Below, in pieces: positions 1 to 9,549 of a stretch of DNA of 64,000 nucleotides. How positions within the stretch are numbered: position 1 is the first letter of the stretch; each line of letters starts with the position of its first letter. The notes beneath the pieces were generated by a model. That model did not search any database, had not been told where the DNA came from, and saw only the letters and a program-made list of their open reading frames with translations. The DNA is from Bretschneidera sinensis (Eukaryota > Streptophyta > Magnoliopsida > Brassicales > Akaniaceae). The translations under genes were made by a program, and so were the position numbers. The DNA lies in contig CM043698.1 in NCBI GenBank assembly GCA_023935145.1, forward strand, positions 14,740,001 to 14,804,000. The letters run 5' to 3'.

Positions 1-612
1 AAACGGCCATATTAATTGATTGCTATATAAACCCACTCAGCAAAGCATTCAATAACAAGCAGCACATATTCAAAAAGAGTTGATCTCATATAATCAAGTT
101 TTTATACTCTTGAAACACAAAAAGCTTTGAAATAATCTTATTGAGCCATTTCTTCAAGCTTTACTTTGAAAGAGAGACATTTCTGTTGTAATAAGCCTTC
201 ATTTGTTGTCTCTCTACCTTTTACTTTACACCATCTTTGTAAAGGGATTACTTCCGAGAGGAAGGGGAAACTTCCGAAAGGAAGGGGATTTTTCGGTTTA
301 AGCAATTCCTGTAAATTGCTTGTGTACGGTTTGTGCAACACCCGGCTAAGTTGTGCGACTAAGTTTTCTTAGTGGATTACTTCAAGGTGTTCCTTGAAGA
401 GAGTGGACGTAGGGTCGGAACGAATCCGATATTGCCGAACCACTATAACTGTGTTTGCATCCTCTTTCCTTAAACTCTTTATTTACAGCTTTCTACTTGT
501 ATCAATTATTTGTTGCTTATCAGTTTTTATAAACTTGTATAAATTCCGCAAAAGTTTTTAAAAACCCAATTCACCCCCCCCCCCCCCTCTTGGGTTGAAA
601 CCTCGAGCTACA
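1..612 (+). repeat. 5' LTR, 3' portion only
   Basis: Aligns base for base with 8940-9549, apart from one G/C difference near 283 and a C run of 14 rather than 12. It contains the TATA box (GCTATATAAA, about 22-31), R and U5, and ends in CTACA at 612, two bases before the primer-binding site. U3 and its palindrome array lie upstream of the window. Confidence 0.95.
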
Positions 613-614
613 AT

Positions 615-626
615 TGGTATCAGAGC
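615..626 (+). other. Primer-binding site complementary to initiator tRNA-Met
   Basis: TGGTATCAGAGC, complementary to the 3' end of plant initiator tRNA-Met, lies two bases after the LTR end. This is the usual minus-strand primer site of copia elements and fixes the 5' LTR boundary. Confidence 0.93.
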
Positions 627-667
627 CTAGTTCTCCTTATAAGGCTTAAATTCCTAGAGTTGATCCA

Positions 668-2722
668 ATGGCAGCAAATAGCTACTCTGAGGGACACTCT
701 TATACTAGACCTCCATTGTTCAATGGATCAAATTATAACTACTGGAAAAATAGAATGAAAATCTTCGTCGAAGGACAAGATTACAATCTATGGAGAATTA
801 TAGAAGAGGGACCTAAAATTCCCTCAAAAGAAATAGTTATTGGAGAGACTCTTCATACAATGCCTAAACTCAAAACTGAGTTTACTGACGAGGATTGTAG
901 AACAATGTCTCTCAATAGCAGAGCAACAAGCATGCTACATTGTGCTTTAGATATTTCTGAATATAACAAAATATCTGCATGCGTTTCTGCTAAAGAAATA
1001 TGGGACAAATTGCAAGTCACATATGAAGGAACAAGTGAAGTAAAAAAGTCTAAAATTTACATGCTAATTTCTGAATATGAATCTTTTAAGATGTCTCCTA
1101 ATGAAACCATTTCTGAAATGCACTCACGATTTACTACTATTATAAATAGTTTAAAATTGCTTGGCAAGAATATTGAGGAAGTTGAACTAACCAGAAAAAT
1201 CTTAAGATCTCTACCTCCAGAATGGAAACCAAAGAGGACAGCCATTCAAGAGGCCAAAAATCTTGACAAGCTTGATGTTGAGACGCTGCTTGGGTCATTA
1301 TTGACATACGAGATGGAAGAAATGACTCCCATCGTCAATGATGATGAGAAGAAGAAGAAGCAAATTGCTCTCAAAGCTTCTACGAGCAACAAAGAAAAGG
1401 AATTAGAACAAGAAGCAGAGAGCAGTGAAGAGGATGGTGAAATGGCTTTAATCACCAGACGATTCCATAGGTTCTTGAAGAAAAGCAAGAAACCTTACTC
1501 AAAGGATCCCACCTCAAAAAGGGAACCACTTATGTGCTATGGCTGCAAGAAGCCAGGACATATAAAAGCTGACTGTCCAGTTTCAAGCAAACCATACAAG
1601 GGCTTCAAGAAGAAAGCTATGGTAGCAACTACCTGGAGCGATGACGAAGAAGATGAGTCATCAGACAAAGAAATTGGATACGAAGAGATTGCCAACCTCT
1701 GTTTAATGGCAATCGATGATGAAAGTGAGGTAACATCTTCTCCCTCTTCAAAAAATAATATTGTTACTAGTAGTGAAGAATTACTAGAAGTCATAAATGA
1801 AATGCATGAAGAATTAAAGAAATTTGATTCTAGAAATTCTGTTCTTAAGAAAGAAGTATCATCTCTTTCTAAGGAAATGATAGTTCTTAGAGAAGAAAAA
1901 GAAAAATTATCATCTTTACTGTATAATTCGTCTCAAGATTTTCTTAAAGATGAAAATGAGAATTTGAAAAATAAAATTTCTGAATTAAACAGCACTGTAT
2001 CTAGACTTATGCTTGGTAAAGAAAAACTTGATGAAGTGTTTTCTTCCCAAAGATTAAGTGGAGGAAAATCTGGTGTAGGATATTCTCCATTGGGAAAACA
2101 AAAAACAAAAGAGAGCTTATTCATGAAAGCCTCTTGTGTAGATGGAGCTTCTACTTCGAAAGCTCCTAACCTTGTTAAAAGCACTCCCTTAATAAATCCG
2201 AGGAACTCTAGAAACTTAAATGATCATACTAAATTGAAGCATCCTAAAAATACTCATGCTTATTTGTATGCTCATTCTAGAAATGCTCATACACATCCTA
2301 GAAATAATCATCATGCTCATTCTAGGAACAATGTGTATAATCAAAGAATGCATTCTGCTCATCCTAGGAATCACCATCATGGCTATTCTAGAAATAACTT
2401 GCATACATATGCTAGCATGTATCCTAGAATGCATCATCGTTCATTTTCTGGAAATGACATGCATTTTCATACCCCTTACCGTAGAATCATGTATCCTAGG
2501 AACTATCATCCTAAGGATTATAGGAATGCACATGTAAAATTTCCTAGAAATTACTATGACTATAATGCTAGGTATGTGCATCATCAACATGTTCATAGAG
2601 CACCATATATTGTTAAGAAAGTATGGGTCCCAAAAGGAACCGTATTTTCAAGAACTAACCCCAAAGGACCCAAGAAATTTTGGGTACCTAAAAATGCTAT
2701 CGTATATCCTTGTGTGATGTAG
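668..2722 (+). CDS. gag: Gag polyprotein (684 aa) of the SIRE-type element
   Basis: Capsid/nucleocapsid precursor that would package element RNA in cytoplasmic particles. Residues ~10-50 resemble the DUF4219 N-terminus (PPLFNGSNYNYWKNRMK) and ~50-215 the UBN2/retrotran_gag_2 domain. A CX2CX4HX4C zinc knuckle has C290, C293, H298 and C303. Residues ~375-450 are E/K/L-rich and likely coiled coil. Residues ~515-640 are a low-complexity tail of repeated H-S/P-R-N units rich in His, Asn, Tyr and Arg. The ATG at 668 follows the PBS by about 40 bases. The frame ends at TAG 2720-2722, and the same frame stays open through pol, so gag and pol are separated by one amber codon only. Gag identity is certain; whether the amber is natural or a mutation is not. 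Confidence 0.93.
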   Translation: MAANSYSEGHSYTRPPLFNGSNYNYWKNRMKIFVEGQDYNLWRIIEEGPKIPSKEIVIGETLHTMPKLKTEFTDEDCRTMSLNSRATSMLHCALDISEYNKISACVSAKEIWDKLQVTYEGTSEVKKSKIYMLISEYESFKMSPNETISEMHSRFTTIINSLKLLGKNIEEVELTRKILRSLPPEWKPKRTAIQEAKNLDKLDVETLLGSLLTYEMEEMTPIVNDDEKKKKQIALKASTSNKEKELEQEAESSEEDGEMALITRRFHRFLKKSKKPYSKDPTSKREPLMCYGCKKPGHIKADCPVSSKPYKGFKKKAMVATTWSDDEEDESSDKEIGYEEIANLCLMAIDDESEVTSSPSSKNNIVTSSEELLEVINEMHEELKKFDSRNSVLKKEVSSLSKEMIVLREEKEKLSSLLYNSSQDFLKDENENLKNKISELNSTVSRLMLGKEKLDEVFSSQRLSGGKSGVGYSPLGKQKTKESLFMKASCVDGASTSKAPNLVKSTPLINPRNSRNLNDHTKLKHPKNTHAYLYAHSRNAHTHPRNNHHAHSRNNVYNQRMHSAHPRNHHHGYSRNNLHTYASMYPRMHHRSFSGNDMHFHTPYRRIMYPRNYHPKDYRNAHVKFPRNYYDYNARYVHHQHVHRAPYIVKKVWVPKGTVFSRTNPKGPKKFWVPKNAIVYPCVM

Positions 2723-5700
2723 ATTTGCCTTCATACCAAGGAGAAAGGTAACTGTTGGTACCTTGATAGCGGTTGCTCGAAGCACATGACCGGTGATAAA
2801 AGTGTATTCAAGGAGCTAACTCTAAGAGATGGTGGATATGTCACCATTGGAGACAACACCAAAATAAAGATCATCGGGCATGGAAAAGTTGGTAATGATT
2901 TCTCTACCATAGATAATGTATTGCTAGTACAAGGCCTTAAGCCAAATTTACTTAGCATTAGTCAACTATGTGACAAAGGCAACAAAGTCACATTTGAGAC
3001 CTCTCATTGTCTAGTTATAGACATCAAGAGCAACAAGATCAAATTCATTGGCCATAGACATGAAAATGTCTATATAGTTGATTTGAAATCCTTACATTCC
3101 AATAATGAAAAATGTTTTCCTGCTTTTAGTGAAAATCAATGGCTATGGCATAGAAGGCTTGGTCATGTAAATATGAACTTGCTAAAAATTGTTTCAAGAA
3201 AAGATTTAGTTATTGGTCTTCCTAAAATCAATTTTGAGAAAAATAAAATTTGCAATGCTTGTCAAATGGGAAAACAATCAAGGATATCTTTCAAAGCAAA
3301 AAATGTTGTCTCAACTACTAGACCTTTGGAACTTTTGCATATGGACTTATTTGGTCCAATTAGTACCATTAGTCTAGGTGGCCATCAATATGCTCTTGTT
3401 ATTGTTGATGACTATTCAAGATATACCTTTGTTATTTTTATTGCTTATAAAGATGAAGCTTTCAAAGGATTTGAAAAGTTTTGCAAAAAGGTACAAAATG
3501 AAAAAGGAATTTGTATTTCAAGCATAAGAAGTGATCATGGCAAAGAATTTGAAAATCAAAGCTTTTCAAAATTTTGTGATGAAAATGGAATTAATCACAA
3601 CTTTTCAGCTCCTAGAACTCCTCAACAAAATGGAGTTGTTGAGAGGAAAAATAGAGTTCTAGAAGAATTTTCAAGAACAATGCTTTGTGAAAATAATTTA
3701 CCAAAATATTTTTGGGCTGAAGCCGTGAATACTTCTTGCTATATTTTAAATAGAATTTTGATAAGGCCCCTGCTTGATAAAACTCCTTATGAACTATGGA
3801 AAGGGAGAAAGCCCAATATTTCCTATTTTCGTGCCTTTGGTAGTAAGTGCTTCATCTTAAATAACAATAAAACTAACTTGGGTAAATTTGATTCCAAGAC
3901 CGATGAAGGGATATTTTTAGGATATTCTACTACTAGTAAGGCTTATAGAGTTTTCAATAAGAGAACTCTAGTAGTAGAAGAATCTGTGCATGTAACTATT
4001 GATGAATCTAACCCAATGAGTAGTGGAGAAGTTTCCTTTAAAGATGATGCAGATTTTATTCCAAGAATGGAAACTTCTACTCCCATTGTTGACCCAAAAG
4101 TGAGTTCTTCTCAAACAAATGAAGGGATGGCAACTCCAAATTTGGACCAACCATCCTCAAGTCAACAAGAGGAAAATCTACCCAAGGATTGGAGGTATGT
4201 AAATCATCATCCAATTGATCAAGTAATTGGTGATCCTTCACAAGGGGTAAGAACTCGTTCTTCCATTAGAAATATTTGCAATTTTGTAGCTTATTTGTCT
4301 CAAGTAGAACCTAAGACATTTATAGAAGCTGAAAAAGATAATGATTGGATAATTGCAATGCAGGAAGAGATAAATCAATTTGAGAGAAACAATGTTTGGG
4401 AACTAGTTCCAAGACCTAAAGATCATTCAATTATTGGAACTAAATGGGTATATAGAAATAAAATGGATGAAAATGGTATAGTAACTAGAAATAAGGCTAG
4501 GCTAGTTGCTAAGGGATATAATCAAGAGGAAGGAATAGATTTTGATGAAACCTATGCTCCCGTAGCTAGATTAGAAGCTATTCGAATGTTATTAGCCTTT
4601 GCATGCTTTAATAAATTCAAGCTATTTCAAATGGATGTGAAAAGTGCCTTTTTAAATGGCTTTATAGAAGAAGAGGTTTATGTTGAACAACCTCTTGGTT
4701 TTGAAAATCCTAGTCTTCCAAATCATGTCTACAAGCTTTCTAAGGCTTTATATGGGCTGAAGCAAGCTCCAAGGGCATGGTACGAAAGACTAAGCAAATT
4801 TTTGATTGATAATGATTTTGTAAGAGGAAAAATAGATACAACTCTCTTCACAAAAACTCACAAAAATGACACTTTGATAGTTCAAATATATGTTGATGAT
4901 ATTATATTTGGTGCTACTAATGAATCTATGTGTCAAGAGTTTGCAAAGTGCATGCAAGGTGAATTTGAAATGAGCATGATGGGAGAACTTACCTACTTCC
5001 TTGGACTGCAAATCAAGCAACTAAAAGGAGGTATCTTCATCAATCAACAAAAGTACATCAAAGATCTACTAAAGAGGTTCGGGATGGAAAGCTCAAAGCC
5101 AATTGGAACGCCTATGAGCACAACCACCAAACTTGATCTTGATGAAGGAGGTAAAACTGTAGATTCTAAATATTATAGAAGCATGATAGGTGCTTTACTG
5201 TACTTGACTGCAAGTAGACCTGATATAATGTTCAGTGTATGCATGTGCGCTAGATTTCAATCTAATCCTAAGGAATCACATGTAGTTGCAGTAAAAAGAA
5301 TCCTTAGATATCTACAAGGGACCCAGACCATAGGATTATGGTATTCTAGAGAATCATCTTTTGAGCTAGTAGGATATTCGGATGCTGATTTTGCTGGATG
5401 TAGGTTAGATAGAAAAAGCACAAGTGGAACATGCCAATTCTTAGGTGCTATGTTAACTTCTTGGTTCTCCAAGAAACAGAATTCAGTTGCACTATCAACC
5501 GCTGAGGCGGAATATGTAGCAGCTGGCAGTTGTTGTGCCCAAGTATTATGGATGAAACAACAACTAGAAGACTATGGCATGAGTCTCAAAAATATTCCTA
5601 TATTTTGTGATAATACTAGTGCCATCAACCTAACCAAAAATCCTATTCAGCACTCTAGAACCAAGCATATAGAGATTAGACATCATTTCTTAAGAGACCA

Positions 5701-5845
5701 TGCTCAAAAAGGTGATATAAGATTAGAATTTATACCTTCAGAAGATCAAATAGCTGATATTCTTACAAAACCCTTAAGTGAAGCTAGTTTTTGCAAAATA
5801 AGAAAGTTGATGGGATTGCTTGATTTTGATAAATTGAATGTTTGA
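2723..5845 (+). CDS. pol: Pol polyprotein (protease, integrase, RT, RNase H), same frame as gag after an amber codon
   Basis: Numbered from the codon after TAG (1,040 residues). Protease DSG is at 15-17. The pre-integrase HHCC region includes HRRLGH at 143-148 and CNACQMG. The integrase core has D208 (DLFGP), D271 (SDHGKEF) and E307 (VVERKN), a D-D35-E spacing. RT has [20 protein letters not shown] and YVDD at 723-726. RNase H has D887 (SDADFAG), E928 (TAEAEY) and DNTSAI. All catalytic residues seen are intact. The first ATG (2786) lies after the protease DSG, so translation from that ATG would lose protease. An active protein therefore needs gag-pol fusion through the amber. Protease before integrase before RT identifies Ty1/copia. 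Confidence 0.95.
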   Translation: MCLHTKEKGNCWYLDSGCSKHMTGDKSVFKELTLRDGGYVTIGDNTKIKIIGHGKVGNDFSTIDNVLLVQGLKPNLLSISQLCDKGNKVTFETSHCLVIDIKSNKIKFIGHRHENVYIVDLKSLHSNNEKCFPAFSENQWLWHRRLGHVNMNLLKIVSRKDLVIGLPKINFEKNKICNACQMGKQSRISFKAKNVVSTTRPLELLHMDLFGPISTISLGGHQYALVIVDDYSRYTFVIFIAYKDEAFKGFEKFCKKVQNEKGICISSIRSDHGKEFENQSFSKFCDENGINHNFSAPRTPQQNGVVERKNRVLEEFSRTMLCENNLPKYFWAEAVNTSCYILNRILIRPLLDKTPYELWKGRKPNISYFRAFGSKCFILNNNKTNLGKFDSKTDEGIFLGYSTTSKAYRVFNKRTLVVEESVHVTIDESNPMSSGEVSFKDDADFIPRMETSTPIVDPKVSSSQTNEGMATPNLDQPSSSQQEENLPKDWRYVNHHPIDQVIGDPSQGVRTRSSIRNICNFVAYLSQVEPKTFIEAEKDNDWIIAMQEEINQFERNNVWELVPRPKDHSIIGTKWVYRNKMDENGIVTRNKARLVAKGYNQEEGIDFDETYAPVARLEAIRMLLAFACFNKFKLFQMDVKSAFLNGFIEEEVYVEQPLGFENPSLPNHVYKLSKALYGLKQAPRAWYERLSKFLIDNDFVRGKIDTTLFTKTHKNDTLIVQIYVDDIIFGATNESMCQEFAKCMQGEFEMSMMGELTYFLGLQIKQLKGGIFINQQKYIKDLLKRFGMESSKPIGTPMSTTTKLDLDEGGKTVDSKYYRSMIGALLYLTASRPDIMFSVCMCARFQSNPKESHVVAVKRILRYLQGTQTIGLWYSRESSFELVGYSDADFAGCRLDRKSTSGTCQFLGAMLTSWFSKKQNSVALSTAEAEYVAAGSCCAQVLWMKQQLEDYGMSLKNIPIFCDNTSAINLTKNPIQHSRTKHIEIRHHFLRDHAQKGDIRLEFIPSEDQIADILTKPLSEASFCKIRKLMGLLDFDKLNV

Positions 5846-5988
5846 TTGCATCTCATTTCATCATTTGCACGTTTGACATTGAGTGATAGAGTATTAATCC
5901 ATGTTTAATTATTCCCTTCACTCAAAAATGTCATAGATAAACAAAATCGTGCTAAAAATTCAGGACTGGTAAGTCTCTGCCTGTTTTT

Positions 5989-6263
5989 CCAGTCGACTGG
6001 TAATTTTGACCCAGTCGACTGGTAACTCTCTGCCAAAAACTCCAGACGACTGGTAAGTCTTCTCCAGTCGTCTATAAAATCAAATCATGCTTGGAGCCAA
6101 ATTTTTTTTAACCCCCAGTCGACTGGTATCGATAGCCCAGTAGACTGGTATCTCACTGTCAGTTGATCCAGTCGACTGGTACGTTTACCCAGTCGACTGG
6201 TAAGAGAACTGTTCATCTTTTCAAAGGGGCCCAGTCGACTGGTAAGTTTACCCAGTCGACTGG
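5989..6263. repeat. Internal array of paired CCAGTCGACTGG palindromes
   Basis: Seven perfect copies start at 5989, 6011, 6115, 6168, 6189, 6231 and 6252. Degenerate copies start at 6042, 6063 and 6137. Ordered by position they form five pairs, with start-to-start steps of 22, 31, 21, 52, 22, 31, 21, 42 and 21. All steps are near multiples of 10.5 bp. Most copies continue with TA. Confidence 0.9.
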
Positions 6264-6273
6264 TATCGCGATT

Positions 6274-6283
6274 CTATAAAAGG
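6274..6283 (+). promoter_or_regulatory. Candidate internal TATA box
   Basis: CTATAAAAGG begins 11 bases after the last palindrome and lies about 210 bases before the third ORF. It is a good match to a plant TATA box in an otherwise plausible promoter layout. Confidence 0.45.
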
Positions 6284-6492
6284 GACTGTTCATTTTCGCC
6301 CTCTTTACGCCATTTTCAAAGAGCCCAAGCTTTCTCTCTCTAGAAAAATTCATCTTTTTGATCTAAAAATCATCCAAATCCCTTCTAAACACACCGATCT
6401 ACTCATTCCTAAAGAGATTTTTAACTTTCTACGGTTAAAATCTCTCATTTTTACCAAATTTCCTTTTTCCAAAAACTTCAAATTTCTTAAAA

Positions 6493-7749
6493 ATGAGTGA
6501 CAAAATCCGTATAAAACTCACAACAAGTGGACCTAATGCGCCCAAAAAGCCAAGATCTTCAAAACCTTCAGCTTCGGAATCAAAAGGGAAGGGAGTAGCA
6601 GGGTCATCCAGCAAGGAGCCCAGAACAGAGTTGGAGCAGGCTCTGTTTTTCAGCCCAGCGGCTCATAAGAGGTATAACTCTATAATCCGTCACAAGAAAA
6701 TCATGACGGGTAGAGTCGTTGATTTCGACTCCATTCGTCATGGTAATTTCGATATTCTTCCAGCCTTTGAGGCAATAAATCTGACCCCACTGGTCAGTAT
6801 TCATGAAAAATATTACCCGCGACTGATTCACCAGTTCTATGCGAACTTGGTGAAACCCAGTCCTCTGGCTCTGAGATTCAGAACCAGAGTTAGCGGTGTG
6901 GAGTTTGAGGTCAACACTGACCTCTTGATGAGCATTCTGAGAATCCCTATAAGGGGGGTTCAATGGAGTCTGGATGGATGGCCAGACAACTTTGAAGTTG
7001 AGGAGGCCTGTCGGATAGTCAGGGGCGACCCTAACTATGTGTACAGACCCACTACATTTCACACATGTAGTGACTTGCCCCTCGACTCAAAAATGTTTCA
7101 ATTGATTGTCAGTTGGACCATCCACCCGAGACTCGGGAGTCGAGGGTATCTATCTAAAATAGATACGGTATTGATTTGGTGCCTAAAATCTGGGCACCAC
7201 TTCAATATATATCCTCTGCTGCTCGCCAACATGATAAACGGTGAAGCAAACGACTCCGGGTGTCTTCCTTATGGGATGCTCATTACACTCATCCTTCAGC
7301 ACTTCCGGGTACCTTTGCCTGCCTCCGAGGCTCAGGATATCGGATTGACGGATATCATCAACATCTCATCTCTAAAGAAGATGGGATGTACTGTTCGTGA
7401 AGGGTTTCTCTATCCTAAGGCTGGAAAGCGCCTAAGGATTCGAGAGGATGCAAGTGACAGTGGTGAGGATGCTGATACGGCTGCTGAGATGGAGACAGAT
7501 ACCCGAGCACCTCCCATTGGTGACTCGAGTACTGGTCAGACTGGATATGGTGACATCCTACGAGCTATCGCGAGTCTTCAGATGACGATGGAGTCTGGTT
7601 TTCAGTCCATGCAGTCCGATTATCAGAGGCTGAGCTCCTCCATAGACCACCTACGGGATGACTTCGAGTTACATCGAGAGCACACCGAGGGTTCCCTAGC
7701 TGAGATTAGGGAACTTCTTCGTGACAGCTCGGACTCTCCCGCACCATGA
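6493..7749 (+). CDS. Env-position ORF (418 aa), plant retrotransposon extra ORF
   Basis: Intact ORF between pol and the 3' LTR, the place of the 'env-like' ORF of SIRE/Maximus elements. The N-terminal ~45 residues are basic and Ser/Lys/Pro-rich. Residues ~60-300 (for example LIHQFYANLV, LGSRGYLSK, LPYGMLITLILQHF) resemble the domain called 'putative plant transposon protein' in this lineage; that match is from memory of the family. Residues ~350-412 look like a coiled coil (SMQSDYQRLSSSIDHLRDDF). There is no clear signal peptide or strong transmembrane helix, so an envelope role is not supported by what is seen. It starts about 210 bases after a TATA-like box and palindrome array, which suggests separate expression. 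Function unknown. Confidence 0.8.
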   Translation: MSDKIRIKLTTSGPNAPKKPRSSKPSASESKGKGVAGSSSKEPRTELEQALFFSPAAHKRYNSIIRHKKIMTGRVVDFDSIRHGNFDILPAFEAINLTPLVSIHEKYYPRLIHQFYANLVKPSPLALRFRTRVSGVEFEVNTDLLMSILRIPIRGVQWSLDGWPDNFEVEEACRIVRGDPNYVYRPTTFHTCSDLPLDSKMFQLIVSWTIHPRLGSRGYLSKIDTVLIWCLKSGHHFNIYPLLLANMINGEANDSGCLPYGMLITLILQHFRVPLPASEAQDIGLTDIINISSLKKMGCTVREGFLYPKAGKRLRIREDASDSGEDADTAAEMETDTRAPPIGDSSTGQTGYGDILRAIASLQMTMESGFQSMQSDYQRLSSSIDHLRDDFELHREHTEGSLAEIRELLRDSSDSPAP

Positions 7750-8293
7750 GTCTCATTCATTTAATCAGTTCTTAGCACTTTTCCAGTATTTGTCACTTAG
7801 CACGGACATCTCATGTTTGTTTTTTTTCTTAGTTATGGCTCTATAAGACTCTACTTGTATTGACTTTTTCTATGATGATGTAATACTATAAGCCATATTT
7901 CTTGCATTTATTTAAGCTATTTGTGATATGTTAGAACTGTTTTTTAAATATCTGTTTGTCTCATAGCTTATTTGTTAATTGTTCTGCCCCCTTTGGTTGC
8001 TGTTGTCAAAACGGGGGAGTAAAATGAGAAAAACGAGAAAATCTAAGTAAAAACGCAACCAATGCATAGATTTAGGGGGAGCATTGCTCCATATCTATGT
8101 AAAAATGTTTATTGATTGGTTGAGTTTAATTCTGGATTGGTTGAAAGAAATATAAACTGTGTTTGCTTGTTTACAGGGTGGTTTTTCTCGAAAAACAGAG
8201 GAGACTCTGTCCAAATTTTTGTAAAATCTTAACACTTAGTTTTTAAAACTGTTTTTACATTATTAGTTTTGTCATCATCAAAAAGGGGGAGAT
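7750..8293 (+). other. 3' untranslated spacer with three G5-A purine tracts
   Basis: Non-coding. GGGGGAG motifs occur near 8013, 8072 and 8285. Only the last abuts the LTR and should be the plus-strand primer. The others resemble the GGGGGAGC motif frequent in this lineage's 3' region. Confidence 0.6.
8280..8292 (+). other. Polypurine tract
   Basis: An A-rich stretch followed by GGGGGAGA ends one base before the 3' LTR start (TGTTGACC at 8294). It is the expected plus-strand priming site and fixes the LTR boundary. Confidence 0.88.
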
Positions 8294-8602
8294 TGTTGAC
8301 CCTCGCCCGTATTTTAATGATGGCAAAACACAACTGTTATTTAACTAACATGTTTAAACTAAGTTGTATTAAGGATCAAACACATTCAACCAAGGAACAA
8401 AGTGCAAAAACTCGAACCAAATCAAGTATCAAGTGAAGACTGAAGATCTAGTATAGGTCTTAAGGTTTAGAACCAATGTAAGTCTCACTCATACATTGTA
8501 TTAGCTTGTTTAATGGCTCAAACACAAATGGTTTTTCTAAAACCATTAATTTTAAAATGTTTTTACATGAAAAACAGAAGAAAAACTGGGTTGGAAGACA
8601 AC

Positions 8603-8867
8603 CCAGTCGACTGGGTACATATACCAGTCGACTGGTATATGGGTCAGAAGGTACCCAGTCGACTGGATGAATTAGCCCAGTCGACTGGTACTTTGACCAG
8701 TAATATCCCAGTCGACTGGATGAATCAACCCAGTCGACTGGCAAAATGGACAGAAAGTCCCCAGTCGACTGGATGATATATACCAGTCGACTGGATACCC
8801 AGAAGGTCTGAAAACGTATATTTTTCAAGTGAACCCAGTCGACTGGTATCTCGACCCAGTCGACTGG
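8603..8867. repeat. U3 array of ten perfect CCAGTCGACTGG palindromes in five pairs
   Basis: Copies start at 8603, 8624, 8655, 8677, 8708, 8730, 8761, 8783, 8835 and 8856. Steps are 21, 31, 22, 31, 22, 31, 22, 52 and 21. Within each pair the copies are 9 or 10 bases apart. The last copy ends 94 bases before the TATA box, where an enhancer would sit. Confidence 0.95.
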
Positions 8868-8960
8868 TAGTTCAAAAATATGACCGTTGGACTCCAAATC
8901 TGAACGTTTTAAAGTAAATCTTTTTCAAATTAAAGTCCAAAACGGCCATATTAATTGATT

Positions 8961-8970
8961 GCTATATAAA
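8961..8970 (+). promoter_or_regulatory. LTR TATA box
   Basis: GCTATATAAA in the middle of the LTR, downstream of the palindrome array. It is identical in the partial 5' LTR (about 22-31) and is the likely core promoter for the genomic RNA. Confidence 0.75.
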
Positions 8971-9549
8971 CCCACTCAGCAAAGCATTCAATAACAAGCA
9001 GCACATATTCAAAAAGAGTTGATCTCATATAATCAAGTTTTTATACTCTTGAAACACAAAAAGCTTTGAAATAATCTTATTGAGCCATTTCTTCAAGCTT
9101 TACTTTGAAAGAGAGACATTTCTGTTGTAATAAGCCTTCATTTGTTGTCTCTCTACCTTTTACTTTACACCATCTTTGTAAAGGGATTACTTCCGAGAGG
9201 AAGGGGAAACTTCCGAAAGGAACGGGATTTTTCGGTTTAAGCAATTCCTGTAAATTGCTTGTGTACGGTTTGTGCAACACCCGGCTAAGTTGTGCGACTA
9301 AGTTTTCTTAGTGGATTACTTCAAGGTGTTCCTTGAAGAGAGTGGACGTAGGGTCGGAACGAATCCGATATTGCCGAACCACTATAACTGTGTTTGCATC
9401 CTCTTTCCTTAAACTCTTTATTTACAGCTTTCTACTTGTATCAATTATTTGTTGCTTATCAGTTTTTATAAACTTGTATAAATTCCGCAAAAGTTTTTAA
9501 AAACCCAATTCACCCCCCCCCCCCTCTTGGGTTGAAACCTCGAGCTACA

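Larger units (their letters stand above)
5846..6492 (+). promoter_or_regulatory. Pol-to-third-ORF spacer with palindrome array, TATA box and leader
   Basis: This 647-bp non-coding spacer holds the internal CCAGTCGACTGG array (5989-6263), a TATA-like CTATAAAAGG (6274-6283) and about 200 bp of pyrimidine-rich leader before the ATG at 6493. The order resembles a promoter for the third ORF. That reading is inference; no transcript data are available. Confidence 0.5.
1..9549 (+). mobile_element. SIRE/Maximus-type Ty1/copia LTR retrotransposon, 5' end cut by window edge
   Basis: In order on the + strand: partial 5' LTR, initiator-Met PBS, gag, pol with the copia order protease-integrase-RT-RNase H, a third ORF in the env position, a polypurine tract and a full 3' LTR. 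The large gag, the extra ORF after pol and the ~1.26-kb LTR fit the SIRE/Maximus lineage (family knowledge). By comparison with the 3' LTR, about 646 bp of the 5' LTR lie outside the window, so the full element would be near 10.2 kb. The two LTRs differ by one substitution and a C-run length over the ~610 shared bases, so the insertion is recent. The coding frames are open except for one amber codon between gag and protease. Confidence 0.95.
8294..9549 (+). repeat. 3' LTR, complete (1,256 bp)
   Basis: Runs from TGTTGACC to GAGCTACA. U3 contains the paired palindrome array (8603-8867) and a TATA box at 8961-8970. The part from 8940 on is duplicated at 1-612. It is followed by GGTAC, which may be the target-site duplication; the partner copy is outside the window. 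Confidence 0.94.

Noticed and set aside
138..372. Short ORFs in the LTR (both strands; repeated at 9077-9311)
   Set aside because: They lie in R/U5 of the LTR and are duplicated only because the LTR is.
2216..2537. Met/Ile-rich ORFs on both strands inside gag
   Set aside because: Out-of-frame shadows of the low-complexity Gag tail.
6604..7062. 152-codon ORF on the - strand inside the third ORF
   Set aside because: It overlaps a better-supported sense ORF and has no recognisable domain.
8603..8867. CRISPR-like array of short palindromic repeats
   Set aside because: Repeats of 12 bp with 9-40 bp spacers in a plant retrotransposon promoter, with no cas genes. The context is eukaryotic.
8460..8897. 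Long ORFs on both strands across the U3 array with repeated PVDW/SRL/QSTG peptides
   Set aside because: They arise because the palindrome reads the same on both strands and keeps frames open. They lie in the LTR promoter and match no protein.
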